Part shown: in pieces, positions 33,967 through 42,227 of the stretch
How the letters are laid out: the number at the start of each line of letters is the position of its first letter
Numbering within the stretch: position 1 is the first letter of the stretch
Source of the DNA: Pararge aegeria
Lineage: Eukaryota > Arthropoda > Insecta > Lepidoptera > Nymphalidae
DNA: 64,000 nucleotides
Assembly (NCBI RefSeq): GCF_905163445.1
Contig: NC_053197.1
Location: 7,998,001 to 8,062,000 of the forward strand
Reading direction: 5' to 3'
Notes under the pieces: model-generated
Told to the model about the DNA's origin: nothing
Databases searched by the model: none
What the model saw: only the letters and a program-made list of their open reading frames with translations
Made by a program: the position numbers and the translations under genes

Positions 33967-34479
33967 CTAAGCCCCTCCCACCTCATTAGTGCCTCTGAAT
34001 ATGTTCAATAGAGGTGAAGTTGATAAGTTTATTTGTTCGTTTAGTAATTCGAACCTCCCATTCCTATGTTTAATAATTTCTAATTGTTCCCTCAAATCAA
34101 GTCTCAACCCATTGTCGCAAGCATGTAATATTTCGTATGAATGATTACTGGTTACGTTATGTCCACTGTCTAAAAGATGTTTTGCAAAATGAGATTTTTC
34201 AGGATGGTTATGATTGAAGGCTGCCATATGCTCTTTGTAACGTGTTTCAAATTTACGTCCGGTCTGACCCACATATGTGGCGTGGCATTCAGAACATTGG
34301 AGTTTATATACCCCTGATCTGTGCTTATTGTCCAATCTGTCCTTACCGTTACAAATAGCTCTCAGTTGGTTATTTGTTCTAAAAGCCACATGAACTCCAT
34401 GTGATCTAAGTATCCTTGCTACACGCTCTGATATAGATCCGAAGTAAGTCAGACTGGTCTTATACCTATTCAGTTTGTC
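33967..34479 (-). CDS. PLE GIY-YIG endonuclease domain (partial, 5'-truncated)
   Basis: The frame is open for 170 residues to a stop at 33967. Upstream it reads DKLNRYKTSLTYFGSISERV, a linker typical between the reverse transcriptase and endonuclease of Penelope-like elements, then VHVAFRTNNQLR. The endonuclease follows with GVYKLQC, CHATYVGQTGRKFETRYKEH and HFAKHLLDSGH: the GVY and YVG motifs, the catalytic-type R in GRKFETR, and a downstream E. A CxxC-like pair (LQCSEC) sits between the two motifs, as in the family. In Penelope-like elements this nuclease nicks target DNA for reverse transcription. The RT domain is absent because the arm ends at the inversion junction near 34484, so the fragment is not a working element. 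Confidence 0.85.
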   Translation of the reverse strand, partial: DKLNRYKTSLTYFGSISERVARILRSHGVHVAFRTNNQLRAICNGKDRLDNKHRSGVYKLQCSECHATYVGQTGRKFETRYKEHMAAFNHNHPEKSHFAKHLLDSGHNVTSNHSYEILHACDNGLRLDLREQLEIIKHRNGRFELLNEQINLSTSPLLNIFRGTNEVGGA

Positions 34480-34486
34480 ACTTAGA

Positions 34487-34711
34487 CATTTTGCAAAACA
34501 TCTTTTAGACAGTGGACATAACGTAACCAGTAATCATTTATACGAAATATTACATGCTTGAGACAAAGGGTTGAGACTTGATTTGAGGGAACAATTAGAA
34601 ATTATTAAACATAGGAATGGGAGGTTCGAATTACTAAACGAACAAATAAACTTATCAACTTCACCTCTATTGAACATATTCAAAGGCACTAATGAGGTGG
34701 GAGGGGCTTAG
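34487..34711 (+). pseudogene. PLE GIY-YIG endonuclease C-terminal copy (right arm)
   Basis: This begins HFAKHLLDSGHNVTSNHLYE and ends at the same stop context (GTNEVGGA) as the left-arm frame. It has a TGA stop where the left arm has Cys (HAC), plus a Ser-to-Leu and an Asn-to-Lys change. It contains no GIY-YIG motif because the arm starts downstream of it. It is a dead mirror copy of 33967-34191. Confidence 0.85.
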
Positions 34712-34797
34712 ATAGATTAGGTGGGGGTCAGAAAGGTATAAAAGGCGACACATTTGGCGAATTTTTCACTTAACAATTATTCATTGTAAAGTCAACA

Positions 34798-34843
34798 TCT
34801 CCTGATGATGCTCCGGTTTCGGAGCGAAACGTGCGTAGAGGGT
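34798..34843 (+). ncRNA. Hammerhead ribozyme (right arm)
   Basis: Core CUGAUGA at 34802-34808, an unpaired U (34809), stem II 34810-34815 with 34820-34825 (GCUCCG/CGGAGC, loop GUUU), GAAA 34826-34829, stem III A34829-G34831 with C34834-U34836, and a GUA triplet. Cleavage is expected after A34837. Stem I starts GAGG with UCUC. The type I layout with a tiny stem III fits known PLE hammerheads, which may act as dimers. The extra base after A9 also occurs in a natural viroid hammerhead. Confidence 0.82.
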
Positions 34844-35010
34844 ATATTGCCGAAGATCTGTTTGGTGTGGGGTATAAGGATTGAAGAAATTATAAATTAC
34901 ACCACACAGATTCTCCTGCTTTTCGCGGAGTATAGCAAATTAAGCTTAATTTTGATAATATATCATGGATTTCCGCAAAGTAACGCCTGCTTCTATCCAA
35001 TAGCTTTTGT

Positions 35011-35867
35011 CTCTACAATTACTACCTTACATACTAGCTTATTCTACGTCTACCTACATTAATCTTAAATCTATTACATAAATATTTCGCATCATATTAA
35101 CATCAGCAAACGTTTTTTTTATTACAAGTTAAACTATGTTGAAAGGTCAACATAGTAATATTGTTTGCTCTTACGCCACGGACTCGCGTCAGTATCATTA
35201 CCTATAATAATATGGGTGCGGTGACCGATAGCATCTTCCAGTGGGGTGTACACACGTTGGAATCGATACCGCATCGTGTGAATATTTTATAACTTTTTGT
35301 TACCTTACTTCGAAGCTTCATACACTCGGCTAATTGAAATACTTTTGTTTGTACACTCCCCCTTAATTATAGATGATTGTGATAGAAGTTCCGAAGTGTG
35401 CCACATTGTATTCTATCGAAAGTTGTCGTATTCATGTCAGAAGAACTTTCGCTTTTAACTTTAGTTATGAATAACTTGGCTAAGTATGTTTCATGTATTT
35501 AGATTTATGTAACGCCTCAAGCTTACATAAAATAATAAAACATACTAGTGCAAGTGAAAGTCGTGGGTCTTTTCCGTACTCTGAACGGAAGCATGATTTT
35601 CGGTGAACATGATTAGCATATCGAGTTTATCGGGCTAAAAAATTTAAGTTATTGGAAAATCAGTTCCATGATTTTACGTGTGCATGCGAATGTGCTCCTG
35701 ATGCCTGATGTGCCCTTCTCCCGAAAGAAAGCTACTGAGAAATATCCTTAAGATGCCTGTTTGTAGGCAGTTCAAACTACAAACAGTCAGAAATAAACAC
35801 TTTGGCGTTTATAGTTATTCTAACATATTGTGGGCCTTGTGGGTAGGTATAATTTTAAGGGCCTCAT
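35011..35867. other. No recognisable feature
   Basis: No repeat or gene was recognised between the PLE target duplication and the RTE fragment. Confidence 0.35.
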
Positions 35868-36112
35868 AAGAAGGCTCAGAGTCACTCAGCGGGCGATGGA
35901 GAGACCTCGGAGTACCTCTACGCGATCGAATCAGAAATGTGGAGATTTGTAGAAGAACCAGAGTTACCGACATAGCTCAACGAGTCGTGAAGCTGAAGTG
36001 GCGATGGACCGGGCACATAGTTCGGAGAAAGTATGGACGTTGGAGTCCCAAGGTACTGGAATGGCAGCCCCAAACTGGTAAGCGCAGCGTTGGTCGACTG
36101 ATAGCGCATATA
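35868..36112 (+). pseudogene. RTE endonuclease-reverse transcriptase C-terminal fragment
   Basis: The first part reads RRLRVTQRAMER in one frame. After a small deletion it continues LRDRIRNVEICRRTRVTDIA, QRVVKLKWRWTGHIVRR and KYGRWSPKVLEWQPQTGKRS, then VGRL. This is the standard RTE-clade segment between polymerase and C-terminus (RNEEIRRRTxVTDI...KLKWxWAGH...RW...VLEWRPRTGKR..GRP). The motif GRPxxRWxDD is cut off at 36112, where PLE-derived sequence starts. It is a different segment from 33243-33413 and belongs to the same clade. Confidence 0.85.
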
Positions 36113-36162
36113 CGAGTATATTATGAAAATTAAGCTTAATTTTCATAATATATATGGATTTC
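36113..36162. mobile_element. Minimal Penelope-like insertion with 36-bp palindrome
   Basis: The perfect palindrome at 36117-36152 is centred on AAGCTT and consists of two opposed PLE terminal blocks (ATTATGAAAATTAAGCTT and its complement). About 10 bp of tail (TATGGATTTCTG) follow. It sits at the junction of the RTE fragment and a repeat E end. Target duplications are not clear. Confidence 0.75.
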
Positions 36163-36240
36163 TGTGATTAGCGACTTCAATCAAACAAACAAACAAACTC
36201 ATCAACTTTAAACATTAGTAAAATATAAGATATATAAAAA
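36163..36240 (+). repeat. Repeat E 3'-end fragment
   Basis: GATTAGCGACTTCAATC, (AAAC)n and CTCATCAACTTTAAACATTA look like the 3' end of the repeat E2 type, whose main body is at 37335. Only the end is present. Confidence 0.4.
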
Positions 36241-36544
36241 TAATACCTAATGAGCTACCTAATAATGACTCCTTGAAATTGCTTACAGTCGAGTATTATG
36301 AACTTCAAAAAACTTATACTCACTTATTTCAAACAATAATTATTGTAAGACAATTCATTGAAATGCAATAACACTAGATAACGCATCGCATAGTTGTCAT
36401 AACTCAGTTTATGTGTAGAAGAAAGTACTAGGCGGACATGTAAGGAAACATGTCCCAGCTACGGACAAAAAGATAGTAGATGTAACCGGTATTCCTTGTA
36501 TGTTCAATAGACTCGCTGAACTATGCAAACTTATATACACGAAA
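36241..36544. other. No recognisable feature
   Basis: Nothing was recognised. Confidence 0.35.
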
Positions 36545-36806
36545 CGCTGATAGCGCATTGGGTAGGGGCTCGAGGGAGCTTCACATTCGGGGGGCCGAGT
36601 TCGAATCCCAGCACGCACATCCAACTTTTCTAAGTTATGTGCGTTTTAAGTAATTAAAATATAACTTGCTTCAACGGTGAAGGAAAACATCGTGAGGGAA
36701 ACTATATGCCTGAGAGTTCTACATAATGTTCTCAAAGGTGTGTGGAGTCCACCAATCCGCACTGGGCCAGCGTGGTGGACAACGGCCTTAACCCCTTCTC
36801 ATTGTC
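36545..36806 (+). mobile_element. SINE-A, split by L2
   Basis: The head TGATAGCGCATTGGGTAGG has box B GAGTTCGAATCCCAG. The body has GTGCGTTTTAAGTAATTAAA, TTCAACGGTGAAGGAAAACA, GGTGTGTGGAGTCCACC and CGGCCTTAACCCCTTCTCAT. It breaks off at CATTGT and resumes near 37205 (AAAGGAGACCCGTGCTC). Confidence 0.88.
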
Positions 36807-36997
36807 AAAAGTTCAAATTCAAATTCAAAATTCAAAATTCATTTATTTCAAGTAGGCCTAATTAATAAGCACTTATGAAACGTCAAGTCTGTTTGTAGTC
36901 TCTACTCTACTCTACCACCGGTTCGGAAGGCAGATTCCACTGAGAAGAGCCGGCAAGAAACTCTGCAGATTGCTCTTTTCCAACATCATTTTAAAGT
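36807..36997 (-). mobile_element. L2 LINE 3'-UTR
   Basis: It starts with an A/T-rich (TTCAAAT)n end. CATTTATTTCAAGTAGGCCT, CTTATGAAACGTCAAGTC, CTACCACCGGTTCGGAAGG and GCCGGCAAGAAACTC are shared with the L2 copy at 42022-42227. An AATAAA-type signal precedes the 3' repeat on the minus strand. Confidence 0.85.
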
Positions 36998-37198
36998 TTA
37001 ACAATCTTTAGAATTTATCTGTTTTGTGAGAGATGGGAGCGGAGTGGCCTGCTTCCAAGCAGCCTTGTCGTTTAGGAATTCATCAATCGTGTAGTAACCA
37101 CGATTTATTGAATGTGTTTTAATATATTGTTTAAACTTAAGTAAAGGTAGATCTAATATTACCTTCGGTATCATGTTATAAAAGCATATACCCATCCT
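36998..37198 (-). pseudogene. L2 LINE ORF C-terminal fragment
   Basis: The last 66 codons read FYNMIPKVILDLPLLKFKQY, then IKTHSINRGYYTIDEFLNDK and AAWKQATPLPSLTKQ. They closely follow the L2 end at 42228 and more distantly the L1 end (FYNKLPIDILEMSLKKFK). The frame is open to its stop at 36998. It is 5'-truncated by insertion into SINE-A. Confidence 0.85.
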
Positions 37199-37265
37199 CA
37201 CAAATTGTGAAAGGAGACCCGTGCTCTGTAGTTGGCCGGTAATGGGTTGATGTGATGATGAGGAT
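37199..37265 (+). mobile_element. SINE-A 3' end after L2
   Basis: AAAGGAGACCCGTGCTCTGT, AGTTGGCCGGTAATGGG and a GATGATGAGGA end complete the SINE-A at 36545. ATTGT flanks both sides of L2 and may be the target duplication. Confidence 0.8.
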
Positions 37266-37334
37266 ACATGAAGTTTAGGAATTGAACACACAAATGGTAA
37301 TAATATAATCTAATATCTTCTTCAACATTTATTC

Positions 37335-37640
37335 ATTAACTAGTGGTCCCTCGCGACGTCGTCCGCGTAAAAGTCAACCTTAAAAGATAGACATGCTGTC
37401 GCCTGTACCAGGCTTTTTTAGAACTTATAAAGGGAGAAACGTTTTTATGCGTGATTTTATCGAAATTTTAACCGTTTACGCAGCGCACGTGGCGTAAGCT
37501 AAGTGGCCGATTTTGAAACATTCTTAATTGGTCCTATGCTCCTTTTAGTCTTAGCGTGATGGTATATATCTCTATAGCCTTCCTCGATAGATCAGCTATC
37601 CAACACTGAAAGAGTTTATCAAATCAGACTCGTACCTGAA
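37335..37640 (+). repeat. Dispersed repeat E (E2 type)
   Basis: Starts ACTAGTGGTCCCTCGCGACG with TCGTCCGCGT. It includes ACCGTTTACGCAGCGCACG, GGTCCTATGCTCCTTTTAG and CCTTCCTCGATAGATCAGC, text I recognise as a widespread lepidopteran repeat. No ORF is evident; the class is uncertain. Confidence 0.55.
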
Positions 37641-37833
37641 TAAATGCAACTAAACGGTAGTTGCAGTATAGGTAAATAACCTAGATACCGACTGCAGCGC
37701 CATCTTTCGGGCAGATTTGTGAATCTAAACCATCCAGGATGCCACCCAAACGCATACAAAAAAATTCATTCAAATCGGTCCAGCCGTTTAGGAGGAGTTC
37801 AGTGACATACACACGCACAGAAGAATTATATAT
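37641..37833 (+). repeat. Dispersed repeat, AGCCGTTTAGGAG type
   Basis: ATTTGTGAATCTAAACCATC, ATTCATTCAAATCGGTCCAG and CCGTTTAGGAGGA are shared with 39905-40018. Ends in a TATATATA run with AAGAT. It is abutted by the E2 block upstream. Confidence 0.55.
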
Positions 37834-37969
37834 ATAAAGATGTGGAAAATGCCTCCTATCTTATTGAAGAAAGTGATTAGAGGTTTTAACACTCAACGCT
37901 CGAATTTGGGTTGGTGGGCAAGCATAAAAATAAAACTTTTGTTAAATATTAGTGTTCTTTTTAGCACTA

Positions 37970-38236
37970 ACTCAAAGTCCAAGTCAAAGTCTTTTTCAAA
38001 TAGGCACATAGATGGCACTTTTGATGCATACATTACATGTAAAATATGACATAGGAGTGAGTTGATGGCGATTAATAAATTCGTCAACTTAAAACTAAAG
38101 CTACGAGGGTTCCAAACGCGCCCTGGTCTAAGAAGAAGCCCACAACAAACTTAGCCGGTTGTTATATTTTTTCGTTATCACCATCTCACATTGTCATTTA
38201 AAAACTATTAAAAAAGCAACCTGGTTAGAGCAATAA
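37970..38236 (-). mobile_element. L1 LINE 3'-UTR fragment
   Basis: This matches 57384-57645: (AAGTCA)n at the 3' end, GATGGCACTTTTGATGCATAC, GCTACGAGGGTTCCAAACGC, GGTCTAAGAAGAAGCCCAC and AGCAACCTGGTTAGAGC. It ends just before the ORF, so it is a pure 3'-UTR insertion. Confidence 0.85.
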
Positions 38237-38299
38237 AAGCATGGGGTACTCCTAAATGAAATACTACAAGGATCTGTGATTTAAAAACAATTAAATTAA

Positions 38300-38490
38300 T
38301 CATCATCAACATAATGAAACCAGTACCGGCCCACTAATGGGTCTTAGAATGAGCAATACTGATTGGAAGACATAACATTCCTTTGAGAATTATATGGAGG
38401 ACTCTCAGGCAAGCAGATTTCCTCACGATGTTTTCTTTCACCTTTAATGCAAGAGATATTTAATTGAAATGTTAGAGGAGCGTGTCGGGA
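38300..38490 (-). mobile_element. SINE-A 3' part, split by SINE-C
   Basis: In reverse: ACCAGTACCGGCCCACTAAT, GGAGGACTCTCAGGC, AGATTTCCTCACGATG and GTGTCGGGATT. The head reappears at 38753-38818. Confidence 0.75.
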
Positions 38491-38752
38491 TTTTTTTTTA
38501 TTTTTCTTATTCCACTACCAGCTAGCCCTTGACTGCAATCTCACCTAGCTGGTTAATCTATTGGGGAGGTTGGTAGTCATACCCCCAATAAATTGATTAA
38601 CACTTCTTTGTCGGTAGGGTTGTAATTGGCCACGGGCAAAGCCTCCCACCAGACCAATTACAAAATTCTGAAATTATGAATTCCCAAATTGCCTCTGCCG
38701 GTTCCGGGACCTCCTACTTAAATTCACAGTGCTCACCGTTGCGCCAGGGAGG
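38491..38752 (-). mobile_element. SINE-C, full length, inside SINE-A
   Basis: In reverse, the tail is ATTCCACTACCAGCTAGCCC. The body has GACTGCAATCTCACC, TTTGTCGGTAGGGTTG and GGCCACGGGCAAAGCC. The head is GCCTCTGCCGGTTCCGGGACC with GCGCCAGGGAGG. An extra duplicated TATTGGGG/CCCCCAATA pair lies inside (38560-38590). Confidence 0.8.
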
Positions 38753-38818
38753 TCATCAATCAAACTCGATGTCCCCCGCATGGAAAACCGAAGTCCTTAC
38801 CGCTAGGCAAAAACCACT
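38753..38818 (-). mobile_element. SINE-A head after SINE-C
   Basis: ACTCGATGTCCCCCGCATGG and GAAGTCCTTACCGCTAGGC correspond to the tRNA-like head of SINE-A in reverse. The order confirms that SINE-C inserted into a pre-existing SINE-A. Confidence 0.65.
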
Positions 38819-38932
38819 TCATTTGAATTATGTAAACTGAAACAACATTGCATTAACCGAAAGGCATTGGCGTTGCAGCAGTGTTCTTCTTCTTTTTCTT
38901 CTATTTCTGGACCTGTCTCCGTACTTGGTGGG

Positions 38933-39137
38933 CAGTGGCGTGCATAGAAGATATGCACAGCGTATACAGATGATATAGAATGAAGAAAATGTTCAGTACC
39001 AGTTATAAAAAACTTAAGGATAGGCATTGTAAGAGTTATAAAGAGCCTACCCTAAAATATTTATAACTACTACTGAAGATTTTTTTTAATTCTATATCAT
39101 CTGTATACCCTGTACATACCCTCTATGCACGCCACTG
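38933..39137. mobile_element. hAT-type MITE, 205 bp, 8-bp target duplication
   Basis: Flanked by TTGGTGGG at 38925-38932 and 39138-39145. Terminal inverted repeats of about 49 bp begin CAGTGGCGTGCATAGA on the left and end TCTATGCACGCCACTG on the right, with a few mismatches. There is no ORF. The CAGTG terminus and 8-bp duplication fit the hAT superfamily. Related pieces lie at 44523 and 63822. Confidence 0.9.
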
Positions 39138-39145
39138 TTGGTGGG

Positions 39146-39335
39146 CGTGTGACCGCTACCTGGTGGGTATATTTGAATATGGTTAGTTCCAACCCTACCG
39201 ACAGAGACATATCACCAAGTGATGTAGCGTTCCAGACTTGTGATATGATAGAAACTGATTGGGGGTAGATATAGGTTTATATTAGTGTCATACTCCTAAC
39301 AGCTTAGCTTGCTACCACCTTACAAAAATAGTGTA
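39146..39335 (+). mobile_element. SINE-C fragment downstream of MITE
   Basis: CCCTACCGACAGAGACATAT, AAGTGATGTAGCGTTCC, CATACTCCTAACAGCTTAG and GCTACCACCTTA match the 3' two thirds of SINE-C. The 5' part may lie left of the MITE (38885-38932), which would place the MITE inside SINE-C. Confidence 0.6.
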
Positions 39336-39899
39336 TCTTATAAGTAACGCAAACCTAATTATTTTTAACGCACAAAGTTGGCTGTGAGGCCATTTCGGCT
39401 TGGTAATATGGCTTTTATAAGTTTTCTTTAATCTATAAAAGCCTTTAAGCATAAACTCCTTTGAAGCTTTTTCCTGTCGTGTCGTATCGTAGAACCCCAC
39501 AGGATAATCACTCACAAGACAGAAGAAAATTAAGTATGTTAGTTGATCAAGACTAAACCTATAAAGTTATTTTACCATGAAATTTGATAAAGAGGCAAGA
39601 ATAAGGAAAAAAAGTTGGTAGGTAGGCAACTAATCATCTTTCGCAGAGTTTCTCGCTAATGAAACAAAATTGTGTAAAGTGTAATAAAAAGTAGGGTAAA
39701 TGAAACTACAGCTTACATAACTAACAAATCCTGTTTTTAGCTACTTACGAGTACTTTAACGACGCAAAAACATTTTATATCCTCTTCGCTGCTAAGCCCC
39801 TAAATAATTAGCAAGTTTTAATAACTTTCCTCATAAAAAAGCAAAACATGGACTCTAGAGGTGAGATTATTACAGGAAAATGTTCCTTTTTTATAAATT
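39336..39899. other. No recognisable feature
   Basis: Nothing was recognised. Confidence 0.35.
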
Positions 39900-40020
39900 A
39901 ACTAGCTGACCCCAGCGCTATCTGTCGGGCTGATTTGTGAATCTAAACCATCCAGTGTGCCACCAAAACGCATATCAAAAATTCATTCAAATCGGTCCAG
40001 CCGTTTAGGAGGATTTCAGT
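39900..40020 (+). repeat. Dispersed repeat, AGCCGTTTAGGAG type
   Basis: Starts AACTAGCTGACCCCAGCGC and follows the 37690-37800 copy to GGAGGATTTCAGTG. It then changes abruptly to a 5'-truncated SINE-B. Confidence 0.55.
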
Positions 40021-40037
40021 GTGCGTACGTATTTCAG

Positions 40038-40262
40038 GTCGTGGGTTCGATTCCCACAACTGGAAAATGTTTTTGTGATGAACATGATTGTTTTTCAGTG
40101 TCTGCGTGTTTATCTGTATATTATAAGTATTTATGTGTATTATATTCATTAAAAAATATTCATCAGCTATCTCAGTACCCATTACACAAGCTACGCTTAC
40201 TTTGCGGCTAGATGGCGATGTGTGTATTATCGTAGTATATTTATTATTTATTATTTATGTCA
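40038..40262 (+). mobile_element. SINE-B, 5'-truncated
   Basis: Begins at GTCGTGGGTTCGATTCCC (box B). The body and 3' end are complete (GTGATGAACATGATTG, AATATTCATCAGCTATC, GCTAGATGGCGATGTG, (TTTA)n). Box A is absent. Confidence 0.85.
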
Positions 40263-40421
40263 CACACGAACACAAGAAATATATCACTAATATTAATTAA
40301 CAAAAAAAATTATTAAAATTTAAATTAACTTTCCGTATTCAGTATAGTAAATATTACTGAAGACATACTGTTGAAGTAATATTACTATTGGTAGTACTAA
40401 TGATAGTACTATCTCGATATT

Positions 40422-40540
40422 CATCATCATCATATCAACCCATTACTGGCCCACTACAGGGCACGAGTCCCCTCCATAATGAGAAGGCATTAGGGCCGTA
40501 TTCCACCACGCTGGCCCAGTGCAGATTGGTGGACTACCCC
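40422..40540 (-). mobile_element. SINE-A 3' part
   Basis: In reverse: CATATCAACCCATTACTGGC, GGGCACGAGTCCCCTCC, CCACGCTGGCCCAGTGCAG and ATTGGTGGACT. Truncated thereafter. Confidence 0.8.
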
Positions 40541-41160
40541 GAAATTGTTCCTATAATACTTTAATCATAAGTAAAGTAAACATTCATTCATTAACCACTC
40601 TAAACATTTTTTGTAAACGTTATTTTCAAGGTTTTTGTATGTGTTCAGTACGTAATGCGTAAAGTTAGATTTTTCGCAATACTCATACTTTCATTTATTT
40701 TCAATTTACTACTATCCAAGCCACTAATACAATATTGAAACGTTACGACGTAACGACTATGCGATTTTACAGTATAAAATATTTAAAAAGAGCAAGTATT
40801 AAAAAATACCACACGTGACAAATTGAAGGGAAAGTTTTATATAAAAAATCTTTAACTTATTTCGTGAAGTAAGATAATAAATATAATGAGAGAACAGATA
40901 AATGAGAGGAATAAGAAACCGCTGCCTAATAAAGTATTCAGAGAGACTGCGATTGGCTGATTGAGTATCATGAAAGTTTTTTTTTAATCATATAGTTTCT
41001 ATTTCTTTTCATTTGGCTCAATGGTTACAACCGATGCCATGTTTTAAAAAGTCTGTTAATCAAAAGTAAAACTAAAACCCGTTCTCCTGTGTGTTTATAG
41101 CATATTAAGTCTATTTGTTATAGTTCATACTTTCGCCAATTAACGTATGTTTTATTCAGT
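40541..41160. other. No recognisable feature
   Basis: Nothing was recognised. Confidence 0.35.
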
Positions 41161-41495
41161 ACTAGCTGTTGCCCGCGACTTAGTCTGCGTTTGATTTTGT
41201 TTTTTTAATGTGGCATTCAATTTAGTTGTAGTTCTAAAAAAAAAAAAGTATTCAGAATCGCTAAGCCTGTCCTCTATCTCCAACCACATTCATCAGATCT
41301 ACACAAAGTTACTTAATAAACTCAATAATTATTTAAATCGGTTATAATTTGTCGGGGTTAAAAGCCTTAATGTAGGGATGAAAAGTATCCTATAATACTT
41401 TTAACACTTCCAAGAATATGTGTACAAAGTTGAGTTTTGCGTGAAAGCGTAACAAACAAACTTACATTGACAATTAAAATATTAGTAGGGATAGG
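41161..41495 (+). repeat. Dispersed repeat E, full-length candidate
   Basis: Starts ACTAGCTGTTGCCCGCGAC and ends GTAACAAACAAACTTACAT plus ATATTAGTAGGGAT. This is the best delimited E copy. No ORF; terminal inverted repeats were not seen. Confidence 0.55.
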
Positions 41496-42021
41496 GATTT
41501 GAATCGCGGTCAATTTTTAAGACTCTAAAAAGACAGGAATTAACTTAGGCTACGTTTGATATCAGAAATCTATTGCTTAAGGTTGAAATGGGGTTTCAAA
41601 TACTGTCTGAGAGTCCTATTTCTTTCAAAGTTTCATACATTACAATTTATTAAGTTTAGATTAGTTTTGTTTGTAGGTTTTTGTATCTGCTAATAGATTT
41701 TAAAAAACCCATCCCTAAGAGGGTGAAACTAGCCAACCAAAATTTAAAATGACTTTTATCCATTTTTCACAACCAATTAGGTTAGTAAATAAAATATAAA
41801 AAAAATCTAAATTAAAGTGAAACATGATAAGATTTTATAATAACGCCTTGACACGATATGGTCGAGGAAATTTCTTAACTATTACCCGTCTAATAAGGAC
41901 AATTAAGTTATTGAGAGATAAGTGGTATGGCAGTATAATGTATCAAGCGTTAATAGTTCGATATCGGGTAATTGTAATTGAGTTGCGGTAATTAAGAGAG
42001 TCCGATGGAATGTTGCAATAA
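41496..42021. other. No recognisable feature
   Basis: Nothing was recognised; AT-rich with AATTA-type words. Confidence 0.35.
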
Positions 42022-42227
42022 TTAATTAAATTCAATTCAAATTCAAAATTCATTTATTTCAAGTAGGCCTAATATAAGCACTTTTGAAACGTCAAGTCTG
42101 TCTGTTTGTAGTGATTCTACCACCGGTTCGGAAGGCAGATTCTACCGAGAAGAAGCCGGCAAGAAACTCAGCAGTTGCTCTTTTCCAACATCAACAATTT
42201 ACATTTTGTATTTTAACATTCATTTTT
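42022..42227 (-). mobile_element. L2 LINE 3'-UTR
   Basis: The terminal (AATTCAA)n repeat and the blocks TTATTTCAAGTAGGCCT, ACGTCAAGTCTGTCTG, ACCACCGGTTCGGAAGG and GAAGCCGGCAAGAAACTC are the same as at 36807. It joins directly to the ORF stop at 42228. Confidence 0.88.

Larger units (their letters stand above)
33717..35001. mobile_element. Penelope-like element, two 3' halves head-to-head
   Basis: A 1.28-kb insertion is bounded by AGCTTTTGT at 33708-33716 and 35002-35010 (12 of 13 bp if extended). The left arm (33717-~34484) reads on minus, the right arm (~34487-35001) on plus. Both contain GIY-YIG coding sequence, a hammerhead and the terminal AAGCTTAATTTTGATA block, and they match with only a handful of differences. 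Only the right arm carries the terminal tail (CATGGATTTCCGCAAAG to TTCTATCCAA, ending ~35001). The reverse-transcriptase domain is missing. Confidence 0.9.

Noticed and set aside
39943..40211. Overlapping open frames on both strands
   Set aside because: Both are read through repeat E-type and SINE-B sequence.
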